Shown piece by piece: positions 1 to 10,413 of a stretch of 64,000 nt of DNA. Position numbers and translations under genes: made by a program. Source of the stretch: Tritrichomonas musculus (lineage: Eukaryota > Parabasalia > Tritrichomonadida > Tritrichomonadidae). Numbering within the stretch: the stretch's first letter is position 1; every line of letters begins with the position of its first letter. The stretch covers positions 4,449,501 through 4,513,500 of the forward strand of contig JAPFFF010000005.1 of NCBI GenBank assembly GCA_039105265.1, written 5' to 3'. The notes beneath the pieces were generated by a model that saw only the letters and a list, made by a program, of their open reading frames with translations, was not told the DNA's origin and made no database searches.

Positions 1-31
1 ACGTTTATTAATTTTATAAATCGTTATAGAA

Positions 32-3000
32 ATGACTAACACGGACAGTATTCTCGCGAGATCAAATGAGCTTCTGATGCGTGTTAGGAGACAAATCGAA
101 GAAAGTCCGTCTTTTTTATCAGAATTAGTTCATCCTCCAAATAGGCCAATTGCTGTTCCATTTGCACCAACTGCAATTACTCTAGATGAAAGTGCTCATT
201 CAATTCAAACTGCCGGTGATCAACCACCAGAAGCTGATGAAACAGCAAGGCCTGCAACAAATGATGAAGAAGCTCAGAGAAGACTTCGTGAATTTTTTGC
301 GTCGAGAATGTCTGCACTTAATTCAAGAATTAGTGCTTCTAATACTTCAATTCAAGATATGCCACCAATTCCATCTCATGAAGAAAATCCTGAAGAACCT
401 GGAGGTGATACTCACACAGAACCTGAAACAGAAGATCAAGAACAGGCAGATAAACTTATAGAGCAAGAACCAATTTTAGATGCTCCATATGTTATTGTTA
501 ATAAAATGACATCTACATTACAGCTTGAAGAGCCTTTGCTATCTACTGCAGATATTCCATACCCAATTCCGAATGATGATGTAAATAATTTAATTGAGCA
601 AGATATTGCCGAAGATGGTCTCTGGGTTCCAGATTTGCCACTTAGTAAGCCAAGTAATGTTATGAGAATGGAATATCGACTTTTGTGGGATGATCCTGAG
701 CGTCAAATGTTCTTTGGTGCTGATTATGCAATGAAAGTAGATACTCCACCAATAACTCAAATTGCTCCTCCTTTCCCAATTGAGCCATATGATCATTATG
801 GTAGAGATTTTATTAGTTTTGCACCTGCAAGTGTTTGGGGTCTTGAAGATATAGATATAAAACGAGAATTTTGGATTGAAGTTGAGCAAGTTGAATTTCT
901 TGTTCATCCTTTGTCATGTGCTGAAGATATAATGGTTAAAAAAGTTAAGCAACTTTATGATGCTTACATTAAAAATCAAGATTTTTCTAGAGTTAGCTAC
1001 TACAAGCAAAAAATTGCAGCTCTTCGAGATGCCTGGTTAAACGTTTTCAATAATGATGATGAACTAGAAAAAAAATATTTAGAAGATCTTCATGACTGTC
1101 GTGAGTTACAAGAAATGGAAGAAAATAATGCAAGAGTCATTCAGCAGCACTTAACGCAAGCTTCTTCAAAACTTAAAGAGATTCGATCAAATTCAGTTAC
1201 AACTTCTCCGCTTGCGCTCCGCTGGAAGCGTCGTGATTTCAGCCGAGATGAAAAAGAAGTACAGCAAAGACAATATAATGAAGAGCTTAAATGCCGAATC
1301 GAAGAAGAAAAGCGTCTTCAGGAACTTCAAAATAAAGAACCAAACGAAGCTGAAATTAAACGAAATATTCTCCAAAGAGCTGAAGATCTTGCTCTTAGAA
1401 AGCCAGGAGAATCTTTATGGAAGCCAGTTTTGGACAACAGTGCTGAAGTTACTCCAGCTGACGAATGTCCCCCTCAAGAAAAAGAAAGAAAAGAGCAAAT
1501 TGAGCGCGCACAAGTATTTTTGAAATATCTTGTTAATAGACAAGAAACGCATAAATCTCCTTCAAGTCAAATTGAATCCGATTTTACCTCCAATTTCTCA
1601 GATAGTAAAAAATGGGTATCAAATATTATTCCGCATTCAATTGCAGTTGAAATATGGGAAAGTGGTTATTTTAAAGGAAACCGTTATGTGGCAACCGTTA
1701 TTTTGCCTATTACTGTTGGAACGACACCTGAATTCAAATCTTATGAATTTTCATCAGAATTGACGGGCGTCGATGGGCAACTTGTTATGGGAACATTGAA
1801 AGCTCGTTGTTATATTGTCCCTGAAAGTAAAGGTGAAGTTTTCATTAGCCGTCCTGATATGCAATCTCAAAAAGTTAGACGAAGACTTGCACAAGATCCT
1901 TCATCCTTCATGTCAGTTCCTGACCTTCTTAAAATGGCCGAAAGACATGATCCTAATGATCCTTATATAGCAGCTATTTTATCTCAAACTGTTGCGCAAC
2001 GAACTTCAGAACTGGTTGATAGAACAAAAATTAGACTTGATACAATGCTTGAATATTCACTTTTTTCATCTCTTGTTCCAACATCGATCGCAACGCAATT
2101 ACAGCAACATATGGAAAAGCTTAGATTGCAAGATGAAGAACTTAGGAATAAATTAAAAAAGCCTCAAAAGCCAGAATCTTCTGTTGACTATATTAAGAAA
2201 ATCAAGCAAACAGACATTGTTCAAAATGCTATAAATGTTAGTGAAGTATCATTAACGGACGTTGTTCGTGAAGCTCCAATGCCAACTGTTCCAAAAATAT
2301 TTAAATGGATTCGTGATTTAGCTGCAATGTATCGCCCTTTGAAGCCAAAGCGCTTACCAAGAGTATCTTCAAAGTTTACTCAATCATACATGAAAGCAGT
2401 CATTCGTATTATGCGTGGTTTCAATATCCCAGAAAGAACAGTCGTAGGCACTGGACCTGGTTCAGCAGCTTCGCTTTTATATGCATCAGCACAAAATCAA
2501 ACTACCAATATCTTCTGCAAAATTTCTTTGAATGACAAAGTGAAATATACAAAGCATGCATCTGGTACAGATCCAAATTGGAACAATAATTTTGAATTTC
2601 GGCTAACTGATGATGATGATACTCGTCCAGATAAGACAATGCTAGCTCAATTAACATTCCGCATTGATATATTTGATGAAGTTACTTATGATGTAAGAAC
2701 CGATGATCGTGTAGATCATGATAATGCAAATACTAATCTTATTGAACATAGATTTATCGGTTACACTCTTATTTCATTGCAAGCCTTATGGATAAAAGAA
2801 AATTTACCAGGAACTTATCCTGTTATTACGCCTCCATTTCAACTTGCTTACTCGAAACCAGAAAAACCAACCCGTTTAGTCGTATTTAGCGCACTTCATC
2901 CCGCCCTGCAAGACGATGAAATAAATTCAGAGCTTGATAGTCTTGAATCTGAAGAAGTAATCTTACGTGCTCAAGCTTGGCTTAAAAAAGTTCGCGATAT

Positions 3001-4036
3001 GACAAAAAATGTTAAAGAAAAAAGAAGACTTTTATTAATGGCAGCACCAACTGGTGGAAAGCCTATTGTTGCATGTAGAATGGTCAAGAGGCAAGCGCCT
3101 CCAGATGGTCTAGAACAAAAACAACAATTGGTCAGGTTTGTATCAATGATTCCAAATGCATCAGATGCCCAAGTTTTTGATACGCTAGTTGGAATGTGGT
3201 GCACATCACAAGAATTTCTCAGACTTAATGCCGGCGATGACGAAGAACATGCTTTGTTATTATGTAATTACTTTAAATATATCGGAATTGACGCCTATGT
3301 TGTTCTTGGATATGATTATATTAATGGAAAAACAGCTTTCGTTGCAACTAAAGAAGCGAATAAAATCACTCTTTATGATCCTCTGTCTGGTTTGAAATGG
3401 TCAACAAAAGATAGGGATTGCTTGCTTTATTCCGTTGGAATGATATTCAATGATGAAAACGTTTGGGCAAATATTCAAAATGAAGCAGCACCATTTTCAA
3501 TTGACTGGAACATGCACAATCCTAAAAAATGGTATCCGTTCTTCAATGTCGACTTTCCAAAACCACAATTTGAATCGCCACAAGAAGATATCTTGGTTTA
3601 CGAGCCAATTAATGAAATAAAAGCAATGACAATTGAACGTGAGCTTGATAATAGAATTAAAGGTTCAATTGAATCTTGGAGAGAACATCGAAGAACTTCT
3701 TGGAATCCTGAATTTGCTGAAAGAATTCATGAAGCGCTCGAACAGTGTGAAAGAGCTGCAACTGCTGAAGTAAATGTGAATTTACAACAAATTGCTGAAG
3801 AGTTCGCAAGAAATTTCAGAAATTATAGAATGAATGGTGGCCCTTTCTGCGTTCCATTTACTACTTATGAAGATATAATTAAAGAAGTCAAAATTAGAGA
3901 AACTTGGAAAACAGAATCAACACTTACTGATTTCGGTCTTGGAGTATACGTTATCCCTTATCCAAATGCATTGTTTGTTGTTTGGGTAATGGTTGCAACT
4001 TTCGAATATACAACTGTTTCCTCTCAACTTTTGTGA
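32..4036 (+). CDS. CC2D2A: CC2D2A-like ciliary transition-zone protein
   Basis: 1334 aa, opening with an ATG close to the window edge and ending in TGA. Order seen: acidic low-complexity N-terminus (1-190), coiled-coil-rich middle (about 320-490), a C2 domain at about 787-905 (starts KAVIRIMRGFNIPER) and a transglutaminase-like fold at about 1050-1170 (GDDEEHALLLCNYF, then NVWANIQ and KKWYPFF), followed by the family's C-terminal region with VIPYPNALFVVW. This order and these motifs are typical of CC2D2A, which in other eukaryotes builds the ciliary/flagellar transition zone with the MKS/B9 module. CC2D2B is a shorter relative, but the full-length layout favours CC2D2A. The role in flagellum or basal-body assembly is inferred from the family. 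Confidence 0.9.
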   Translation: MTNTDSILARSNELLMRVRRQIEESPSFLSELVHPPNRPIAVPFAPTAITLDESAHSIQTAGDQPPEADETARPATNDEEAQRRLREFFASRMSALNSRISASNTSIQDMPPIPSHEENPEEPGGDTHTEPETEDQEQADKLIEQEPILDAPYVIVNKMTSTLQLEEPLLSTADIPYPIPNDDVNNLIEQDIAEDGLWVPDLPLSKPSNVMRMEYRLLWDDPERQMFFGADYAMKVDTPPITQIAPPFPIEPYDHYGRDFISFAPASVWGLEDIDIKREFWIEVEQVEFLVHPLSCAEDIMVKKVKQLYDAYIKNQDFSRVSYYKQKIAALRDAWLNVFNNDDELEKKYLEDLHDCRELQEMEENNARVIQQHLTQASSKLKEIRSNSVTTSPLALRWKRRDFSRDEKEVQQRQYNEELKCRIEEEKRLQELQNKEPNEAEIKRNILQRAEDLALRKPGESLWKPVLDNSAEVTPADECPPQEKERKEQIERAQVFLKYLVNRQETHKSPSSQIESDFTSNFSDSKKWVSNIIPHSIAVEIWESGYFKGNRYVATVILPITVGTTPEFKSYEFSSELTGVDGQLVMGTLKARCYIVPESKGEVFISRPDMQSQKVRRRLAQDPSSFMSVPDLLKMAERHDPNDPYIAAILSQTVAQRTSELVDRTKIRLDTMLEYSLFSSLVPTSIATQLQQHMEKLRLQDEELRNKLKKPQKPESSVDYIKKIKQTDIVQNAINVSEVSLTDVVREAPMPTVPKIFKWIRDLAAMYRPLKPKRLPRVSSKFTQSYMKAVIRIMRGFNIPERTVVGTGPGSAASLLYASAQNQTTNIFCKISLNDKVKYTKHASGTDPNWNNNFEFRLTDDDDTRPDKTMLAQLTFRIDIFDEVTYDVRTDDRVDHDNANTNLIEHRFIGYTLISLQALWIKENLPGTYPVITPPFQLAYSKPEKPTRLVVFSALHPALQDDEINSELDSLESEEVILRAQAWLKKVRDMTKNVKEKRRLLLMAAPTGGKPIVACRMVKRQAPPDGLEQKQQLVRFVSMIPNASDAQVFDTLVGMWCTSQEFLRLNAGDDEEHALLLCNYFKYIGIDAYVVLGYDYINGKTAFVATKEANKITLYDPLSGLKWSTKDRDCLLYSVGMIFNDENVWANIQNEAAPFSIDWNMHNPKKWYPFFNVDFPKPQFESPQEDILVYEPINEIKAMTIERELDNRIKGSIESWREHRRTSWNPEFAERIHEALEQCERAATAEVNVNLQQIAEEFARNFRNYRMNGGPFCVPFTTYEDIIKEVKIRETWKTESTLTDFGLGVYVIPYPNALFVVWVMVATFEYTTVSSQLL

Positions 4037-4578
4037 TTATTTGTAATTATTTGTTAAGAATTATTATTAATCTGAACATGTATTTAAATTTTATAAAGCA
4101 AAATATTATTATATATATAATTTGACTAAAGGCTCTTAATCATGACTAAGAAAAAATACTAAATGATTATCAGTATTCTCCCGAAAGTATATAAAACTAC
4201 CAAAGATAGCATATAATTAAGCTAAAGTATTGTTTGAACTAAATTTTACATAAAATAATGAGAATATTCTTTTTGTGGTAATCAAGATTCTTCTATAAGT
4301 TTTTCAGTCAATTAGATAAATAAATGATAAATGATTATAGATTTAGAAAAGAAAAAAAAAAAAAAAAATAGTAATTCACTCTTTAAAAATAAACTCTGAT
4401 CCTAATTTTAAATTACATGATATAAAAAAACTTTGAAGCATAACCTATAATATCGTTTAACCATTAAAGTAACAATAAACTCAAAGCTCTTAGTGGAATC
4501 CAAATGAAGTTATAAAATAAAAGAAGCATTCAAAATTAATAGTTGAATTATTATTATAAAAAATTTATATATATCACG
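4037..4578. other. Convergent intergenic spacer, AT-rich
   Basis: This 542-bp spacer lies between the 3' ends of CC2D2A and eRF1. It holds a poly-A tract near 4350-4370 and otherwise plain AT-rich sequence. I see no gene, RNA or repeat structure in it. Confidence 0.6.
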
Positions 4579-5904
4579 CTATACTATAGTTTCAAAGTCA
4601 TCGAAGTCGGAATCAAATCCAGCATCATCGTCTTGGTCTTCGTTATATACCTCGAAGCACATCTGGAAACGAAGGAGTGCACCAATTCCGCCAAGACCTT
4701 TGACAAATTGAGCGCCTTCTGGTGATTTATCAGATACGAATTCAAGCTTTACGCCACGTGTTTCATGATTTTCTGCCATCCAATCAGTAAGGAGAACCTT
4801 ATCTGACATTTCTTGAGCTGAATCGTTTGCCAAGTGCTCTTTTGATTCGAGTTGATGCTCTGTGAAATATTGGAAAGTTTCGTTACCATCTGAATCTTTC
4901 ATTGTGCAACGATAAACATCGAGTTCATCATAGAGAATGAGTGTATCAATTGCGCCTGCATCCCAGGCCATCATTGTTTCACGAACGCCGAATGCGCAAG
5001 CACCATTTGTAGATATCAATTCAAATAATTTGTTAAGAAGTTCTTGTTCTCTAACCATTCTGACATCTTTCATCAATGGGGCTGCCATATGGATAGTTTG
5101 GTTAAAACCTTCTTCACCTCCATAACAAATATCAAAGATAGAGAGAATAATATTCTTGAGACGGTTATCAAGAAGATCAGATTGACTTAATTGATTCTTG
5201 AAATCAGCTGAACCAGCTAAAAAGAGACCTGTTACTGTTGGCTCTGCATCAGGTCCGATGAAAACTTGGACTGCATTTTCTGCAACTTTTCTGACATAGT
5301 TATGACGAGCTTCAACACGCAAACGAGCAAAACGAATTGATGACTGACCTCCTTTGCTGTGCTTCTTTGGAAGATCAACTGAAAAGTGATGAAGAACACG
5401 TCTGGAATCACCAGATACTTCTCCATATAAGCATCCTTGACCATCCATAATGATGAAACCGAATTTTTCGTTTGTTTCAAGAAGGTCATAGAGTGGCTCA
5501 ACATGAAAACGACGATCACAAACATAAAGTGATTGGTGAAGTGGTCTTGGTGGTTCGAAATCCATCATAAGTTTCTTTTCTTTACCTTCTTTATCAAGGA
5601 TTGTTCCACAGAAGAGGCAAAGTCCATTTTCTGGAGTTGTGTTATATTGAGAGAGCTTCTGAATAGAAGAAGTGATAGCTCCTTCAACAGATTGACGGTT
5701 GACACGGTTCTTAATGTTTGATGCAGTACCAAGTTCATCAGTTAACTTCTGTCTCATTCTGTGAACTGCATCATGTGGTGGAATTAAAATTGTAACCATA
5801 GAAGTTCCATCTCCGTGTGCGTCACGAAGAAAGTTGATTTTACGCTTAATTTTATAAAGTTCGATTGGGTCAATTGGTGCATCAACGCGCGCTTTAGGTG
5901 GCAT
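4579..5904 (-). CDS. ETF1: Peptide chain release factor eRF1
   Basis: 441 aa from the ATG at 5904. An upstream in-frame ATG at 5958 would add 18 residues with no family counterpart, so the MPPKARVDAP start is preferred. It recognises all three stop codons in the ribosomal A site and triggers peptide release with eRF3. Visible motifs: GTS near residue 32, the stop-recognition loop (TASNIKN), YVCDRRF (the YxCxxxF motif), the GGQ loop in PKKHSKGGQSSIRFARLR, and the C-terminal domain (AGSADFK, DISYGGEE-like DICYGGEEGFNQ, FVKGLGGIGALLRF) with an acidic tail. The NIKS motif reads NIKN, with asparagine (AAC) for serine; the lysine that contacts the stop codon is kept. The gene ends in TAG. Confidence 0.96.
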   Translation of the reverse strand: MPPKARVDAPIDPIELYKIKRKINFLRDAHGDGTSMVTILIPPHDAVHRMRQKLTDELGTASNIKNRVNRQSVEGAITSSIQKLSQYNTTPENGLCLFCGTILDKEGKEKKLMMDFEPPRPLHQSLYVCDRRFHVEPLYDLLETNEKFGFIIMDGQGCLYGEVSGDSRRVLHHFSVDLPKKHSKGGQSSIRFARLRVEARHNYVRKVAENAVQVFIGPDAEPTVTGLFLAGSADFKNQLSQSDLLDNRLKNIILSIFDICYGGEEGFNQTIHMAAPLMKDVRMVREQELLNKLFELISTNGACAFGVRETMMAWDAGAIDTLILYDELDVYRCTMKDSDGNETFQYFTEHQLESKEHLANDSAQEMSDKVLLTDWMAENHETRGVKLEFVSDKSPEGAQFVKGLGGIGALLRFQMCFEVYNEDQDDDAGFDSDFDDFETIV

Positions 5905-6272
5905 TTTAGAAAATGGACTTGGTCGACCGAAACGGTTATCAAAAGTTTTTATGACCAAATTTTCATTTAAAAAGAGAAATATAAGTCAGTCAATTTAAAA
6001 AATCATACAATTTTTTTCAGAGGTCATTCAAAAATTTCAATGATTGTAAAGAAATAATTTTACAAGATTAATTTTATAAAATTTATTTTAGAATATTAAC
6101 ATGATAAGATTAGGAGTATGAAGTCAATTAGAGCATTTGTCAATGCTATTAATTAATTAATTAATTACTATAATAAGAATATTCCGTATGGCTAACTATA
6201 AATAAAAATATTATTTCAAAAAAAAAAATTCAAGTATGGATTTCTCAATTTGAAATTATTTGCAAATAAAAG
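5905..6272. other. Spacer between eRF1 and the UBL-UBA gene
   Basis: 368 bp holding the eRF1 promoter side (if translation starts at 5904) and the 3' flank of the next minus-strand gene. A short (TTAA)n-like run sits near 6150-6168. No other structure was seen. Confidence 0.5.
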
Positions 6273-7046
6273 CTATTGCTCTTTGAGATAGTTTTGTTGT
6301 ATTAGCCATTCAACTGCATCATCTAAGTCACCATTGAATTTTATTAATGCTTTCAAATTGATGTCTTTGTCCAAAAGTCCCATTTCTTCCATATTTTGAA
6401 GTTCATCTTTATATAAAGTAGAATAATCAACTTCAGGTTGCTTTTCCGATTCTTTTTGATCTGTTTGAGCAGGTTTTGTTGTATGTGTTGGTTGTATTGA
6501 GGATGTTGTTAAAGATGAAGCTGATGGAGAAGATGAAGGTGGTGGTGTTGGAGAATATGGTTCTGTTGATGATATAAAATCGATGTTCTCCAATAAATGA
6601 TCATAGGAAGTATTACCAGAATTGCGACAAATTAAAATGCCTTGGCGAATCATTTGCAATCCATTTTGAACATCGGGATCATTTAGTAAACTTCTGATAT
6701 GTGGATTGTTAACGTACTGAGAAAATTCATTTAAAGTTGAATTGGTTTCTTGATCTTCTTGATTTGACGAATTATTTCCTGTGGATTGATTTTGAGTTTT
6801 TTTATCGCTTTTTTTTTGTTTTGGTATTAGTTCATTAATAAAAAGGTGAACTGGCTTGTCTGGATCATTAATAACTGATTCAAGTGTTTGGGAATTTTGT
6901 AAGATGTCAGCTATATAAATCAATCGAATTTGAGAAACTTTGCAATTTTTAATTTTCGCGATAAGACGTTTTAAATCTTTGACTGTTGCTGAGCTTTCAA
7001 TATCGATAGGAAATCTTTCTTTATTAAATTTGATTTGAAGTTTCAT
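6273..7046 (-). CDS. Ubiquilin/Dsk2-like UBL-UBA shuttle protein
   Basis: 257 aa. Residues 1-70 form a ubiquitin-like domain (MKLQIKFNKERFPIDIE, KDLKRLI, QIRLIYIADIL). The middle has an STI1-like stretch (NPHIRSLLNDPDVQNGLQMIRQG). A Ser/Thr/Pro-rich linker follows, and the C-terminal 45 residues are a UBA domain (NMEEMGLLDKDINLKALIKFNGDLDDAVEWLIQ). This order is that of ubiquilin/Dsk2, which bring ubiquitinated cargo to the proteasome through UBA-ubiquitin and UBL-Rpn contacts. It is short for the family, with one STI1-like block. The stop is TAG. Dsk2-type function is inferred from the layout; other UBL-UBA shuttles such as Ddi1 or Rad23 are less likely because no protease or XPC-binding domain is seen. 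Confidence 0.85.
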   Translation of the reverse strand: MKLQIKFNKERFPIDIESSATVKDLKRLIAKIKNCKVSQIRLIYIADILQNSQTLESVINDPDKPVHLFINELIPKQKKSDKKTQNQSTGNNSSNQEDQETNSTLNEFSQYVNNPHIRSLLNDPDVQNGLQMIRQGILICRNSGNTSYDHLLENIDFISSTEPYSPTPPPSSSPSASSLTTSSIQPTHTTKPAQTDQKESEKQPEVDYSTLYKDELQNMEEMGLLDKDINLKALIKFNGDLDDAVEWLIQQNYLKEQ

Positions 7047-8097
7047 AATTTTTGATTATGGCCAAATATATTCATTTTTTTTATAATTTGTATAAGTTTT
7101 GACCATGTCGATCATTTTTTTTAACAAAATTGGAGGAGAATAAATATAAATACCCAAATAATAAGAAGATCAAAAAACTAATTTAGCAATCAAAAATGTT
7201 TTATTTTATTGGTGTTTTAGAGCAGTTATTTTAAAATATTAAAAAAATAATGCGAATCTTTATTTTTTGATTCGTGAATCTCACAAAAAGATTAGAGACG
7301 GATGTAAACAACAAATATATAAGTATATAAATTTTGAATAATAAGATTTTAACAGTTATATCAGTATGACTCAAAAGAGCAAAAAACAAAAGAGTTTATA
7401 TTTATATATATTTGTTGTTTTTTACAACTATATTATGTGCAATATATATTAGATATAAAAGGAAAAATAAGTTAAAAACATATACATGACTTGTACATTA
7501 GAAATATGAGTTATATATATATAAATGAGTTATATATAAACAAATTCAAAGGTTTACGCATTTAAATTTTTGAATAAAAATGAAAAATTCAAAATATAAA
7601 ATTCAAAATTCCATTCAAATAATCTTTTCAAAGCTTTCTTTGGTTTCATAAAAAATTTTAACCAATGTTTGCAATTAACAATCTAATAATACCCCCATTT
7701 ATTCAAATAATAATAAATGAATCATAAAAATACATTAAATAAAAAAATATCGTATTAACTGCTTAAGAATTTTTATAAAAAACATATCTTTTTAATTAAC
7801 TAATTCAAAAGAGGTGGTTTATGCTTCAATTATTATTGAACCCATTTATTTGGCGTAATATTATTGAAAAACTTTATTTAATATACCGATATTCTCTGAT
7901 TAAACGATAATAAAAAAGATTAAATTTTTGAACGATTAAAAGCACCGAGTATTTTGAAGTTGTGGATTGAGGGTATTTTGCAACATACTTGTAAATAAGC
8001 AACGATCTTCTAAATGAATGAGTTTCTATGATTGGAACAAAATTATATGGACTAAATTTATTTTTCATATCACATGTCCTTGTGTACAAGTTTGTTT
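7047..8097. other. AT-rich spacer with scattered short repeats
   Basis: About 1 kb without a supportable gene. It has the promoter side of the UBL-UBA gene, GAGTTATATATA-type repeats at 7508-7545, and a 71-aa minus-strand ORF (7874-8089) that I do not recognise and cannot support as a gene. The right edge is the TTAA target site of the transposon at 8102. Confidence 0.5.
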
Positions 8098-8101
8098 TTA
8101 A

Positions 8102-10054
8102 GGGTAAAGTTGGCTTTTCTCAACTTTTTTCCACTTTTTGTAATATCTTTCAAAATATTCTATGAGTTTTTGCTAATGGCAAATCTGATATTTCATTAAA
8201 ATATAAAAAATTTATATATTTCTTATCAAATCAACGTTTAATCATTTTTTATTTTATCCATTAAGATTATCATGTATAATCTTAATTTAAAAAAATATAA
8301 TTAATTTAAGATTAATTTTTTAAATAAGAATATTTTTGTTTAGATAGTTTTTTTCGAATTTCTATTTTCTCAAATAATTGAATAAAAAAAAATTTCTTTC
8401 AAAAAATTGTGAACCAATTTCTCTCATCAAAAAACAGTTTTATTGAATCAATATGAAAATAAAAAAGATATTTGTAATGAAATTTTATATGGAATACCTT
8501 ATAATTTTAAAATTATTTAATTTCGTAAATAAAAGGATTTATTATGAAATTTTATAAAAACATTGGTATGGATTCAGCAAAAATATTTAGCTATTTCAAT
8601 TGATAAATGGTTATTATAATACTTTTTCTATTCAATCAACCAATTAAATATAGAAAAAAAATAGTTTGGTATCTTGTTTTCTTTTATGTATAGAAGAATA
8701 AAACAAAATTCGACTTTTTTTTGGATTAATATACTAATTTAATTATTTATTTTGATTTTTATGCAATGCATTAAAGCTTAAGTAATAATATAAACTATGG
8801 CTTCAATTGATAAATTAGTTTATTGTTCAAAATAAATTAATATTTTTTAATATATATGGATATATATGTTTTTGTAGTTTAATTAATTATTATGTCTATT
8901 AGCTGATATTATATATATAAATTATGAAAAATTTATTGAGATAAAAACATTTTTTATCTCATAATTTTGAATAAAAAAACGAAAAAGCATTCATTCAAAA
9001 TTTTTTATCTCCATTGAATTTTTAAGTTAACTTAAAAAAAGAATATTTATTTCCATATTCATTATATTATTAATATTTAATAAATAATATATATATATTA
9101 TTATATATAAATTAATATAAAAATTATAATAATTTTTGCTTTTTTAATAATAAGATATGATTAATATTTTTATTTTTTGATTTTATTCAACTTTTCAACC
9201 CTTTCAATATTTTCAAAAACAAACTTATTTGAAAGTGCCAATTTTTCATTTTACACGCAATTAGATTCCTTAATTTTATGTATATATCAAATACTACATA
9301 AAATATAATAGGAAAAATCCATCAAATCAAAAAATCACAGAAATATCAATATTCAATTTTCTCCATGATTCAAATTTTCTAATTTTTAATGGGCCATTTT
9401 ATTATAATAAATGCTATTAATTATATTTTCCTAGTACAAATCCAAAAAGTTTCCTATTCGAGAAGAGCCGACTTGCTAACATCAAAATTTTCATGATAAA
9501 ATTTTCAAATAATTTTATTGCATTTTAAAACAAATATTTTTCTTAATGAATATCGAATATCAATCTAAAATATTCGTATAAAAAATATATATCAACCAAT
9601 ATCAATAGAATTAAGTAGAAAAAATATTTTTTTCGAAATTGAAGAAAAAAAAAGCATTGTAATTCAGTCTGCTTCAAATTAAATATGATAAAAACAAATG
9701 ATTCCCCTTTTATATATGTTTAAAATTAGAAATATGCACTTTTTTTAGTAAAAAAATGTTTTCTTGATATTTTTTGGATTATGATATTTTCATTTTTTTT
9801 TTTTTTTTTTTCATGATTTGGACCATTTTTTGTTATATATCCAAAATTCAGAATATTTTACATTACGTTGTAATGCTTTTTAGTACAAAAATTGATTTGA
9901 TAGCTCTGTGGAGCTCTTTTTTTTCTGTTCATTTGAATGCCCCTCAGAAAAGATTGAATTTACATAGAAATAAATTCAATGATCATACAATTCATTCAAG
10001 CAGCACATAGAATAAATTAAAAGATTTCAAAAAAAAGAAAAGCCAACTTTACCC
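8102..10054. mobile_element. Non-autonomous TTAA-type DNA transposon, 1.95 kb
   Basis: The ends are a perfect 19-bp inverted repeat: GGGTAAAGTTGGCTTTTCT at 8102-8120 and its reverse complement at 10036-10054. Each is flanked by TTAA (8098-8101 and 10055-10058), the target duplication made by piggyBac and Kolobok transposases. The interior is extremely AT-rich and codes for no recognisable transposase; the one longer ORF (9774-10010) is a low-complexity run. It is therefore a large MITE or a decayed element moved in trans. Kolobok is reported from trichomonads, which makes it the likelier family, but TTAA alone does not decide. The perfect ends suggest fairly recent insertion. It lies 360 bp upstream of the USP start codon. 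Confidence 0.85.
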
Positions 10055-10058
10055 TTAA

Positions 10059-10413
10059 TGGATAACTCATGTACTTATTGTATAACTCAGTTATATATAT
10101 ACAACTTATTTTTCCAAAAAAAATAAAAGTTGTATTTTAAATAATAGTGTTATATGGTACAACTGACTAATAATAGGTATTTAAAATAATTATTCATAAT
10201 TCATTTGTTTTTCACATATTATATTATTTATTTTTTTATAAGTCAGTTGTTCAAAAAACATATTTGGTATAACAAGTATTTATTATTTATTGCGTATAAC
10301 TCAGTTGTTTACGGAAGTCTCTATTGGAAAAAAATGATTTTTTCAATTACAAAAACCGCTTTAATTTTGATATATAAAGGCAAATATTGATCGAAAGTAT
10401 TCTAACAAAATTT
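10059..10413. promoter_or_regulatory. USP upstream region with AACTCAGTTG-type repeats
   Basis: This 355-bp spacer between the TTAA transposon and the USP start contains several copies of a short motif in both directions: ATAACTCA near 10063, ATAACTCAGTTAT near 10082, ACAACTGACT near 10155, AGTCAGTTGT near 10240 and ATAACTCAGTTGT near 10296. CAGTTG resembles a Myb-type core. A regulatory role is only an inference. Confidence 0.35.

Noticed and set aside
4579-5904. Stop-codon reassignment suggested by the altered eRF1 loop
   Set aside because: CC2D2A ends in TGA, eRF1 and UBL-UBA in TAG and most others in TAA, so all three work as stops here.
5905-5958. Upstream start of eRF1 at 5958
   Set aside because: The extra 18 residues have no counterpart in eRF1, whose proteins start about 30 residues before the GTS motif, as from 5904.
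7874-8089. 71-aa minus-strand ORF as a gene
   Set aside because: No initiator, no recognisable family, and it ends against the transposon target site; it may be a fragment but cannot be supported.
9774-10010. 78-aa ORF in the TTAA transposon as a transposase
   Set aside because: It starts in a phenylalanine homopolymer and shows no DDE or zinc-finger pattern.
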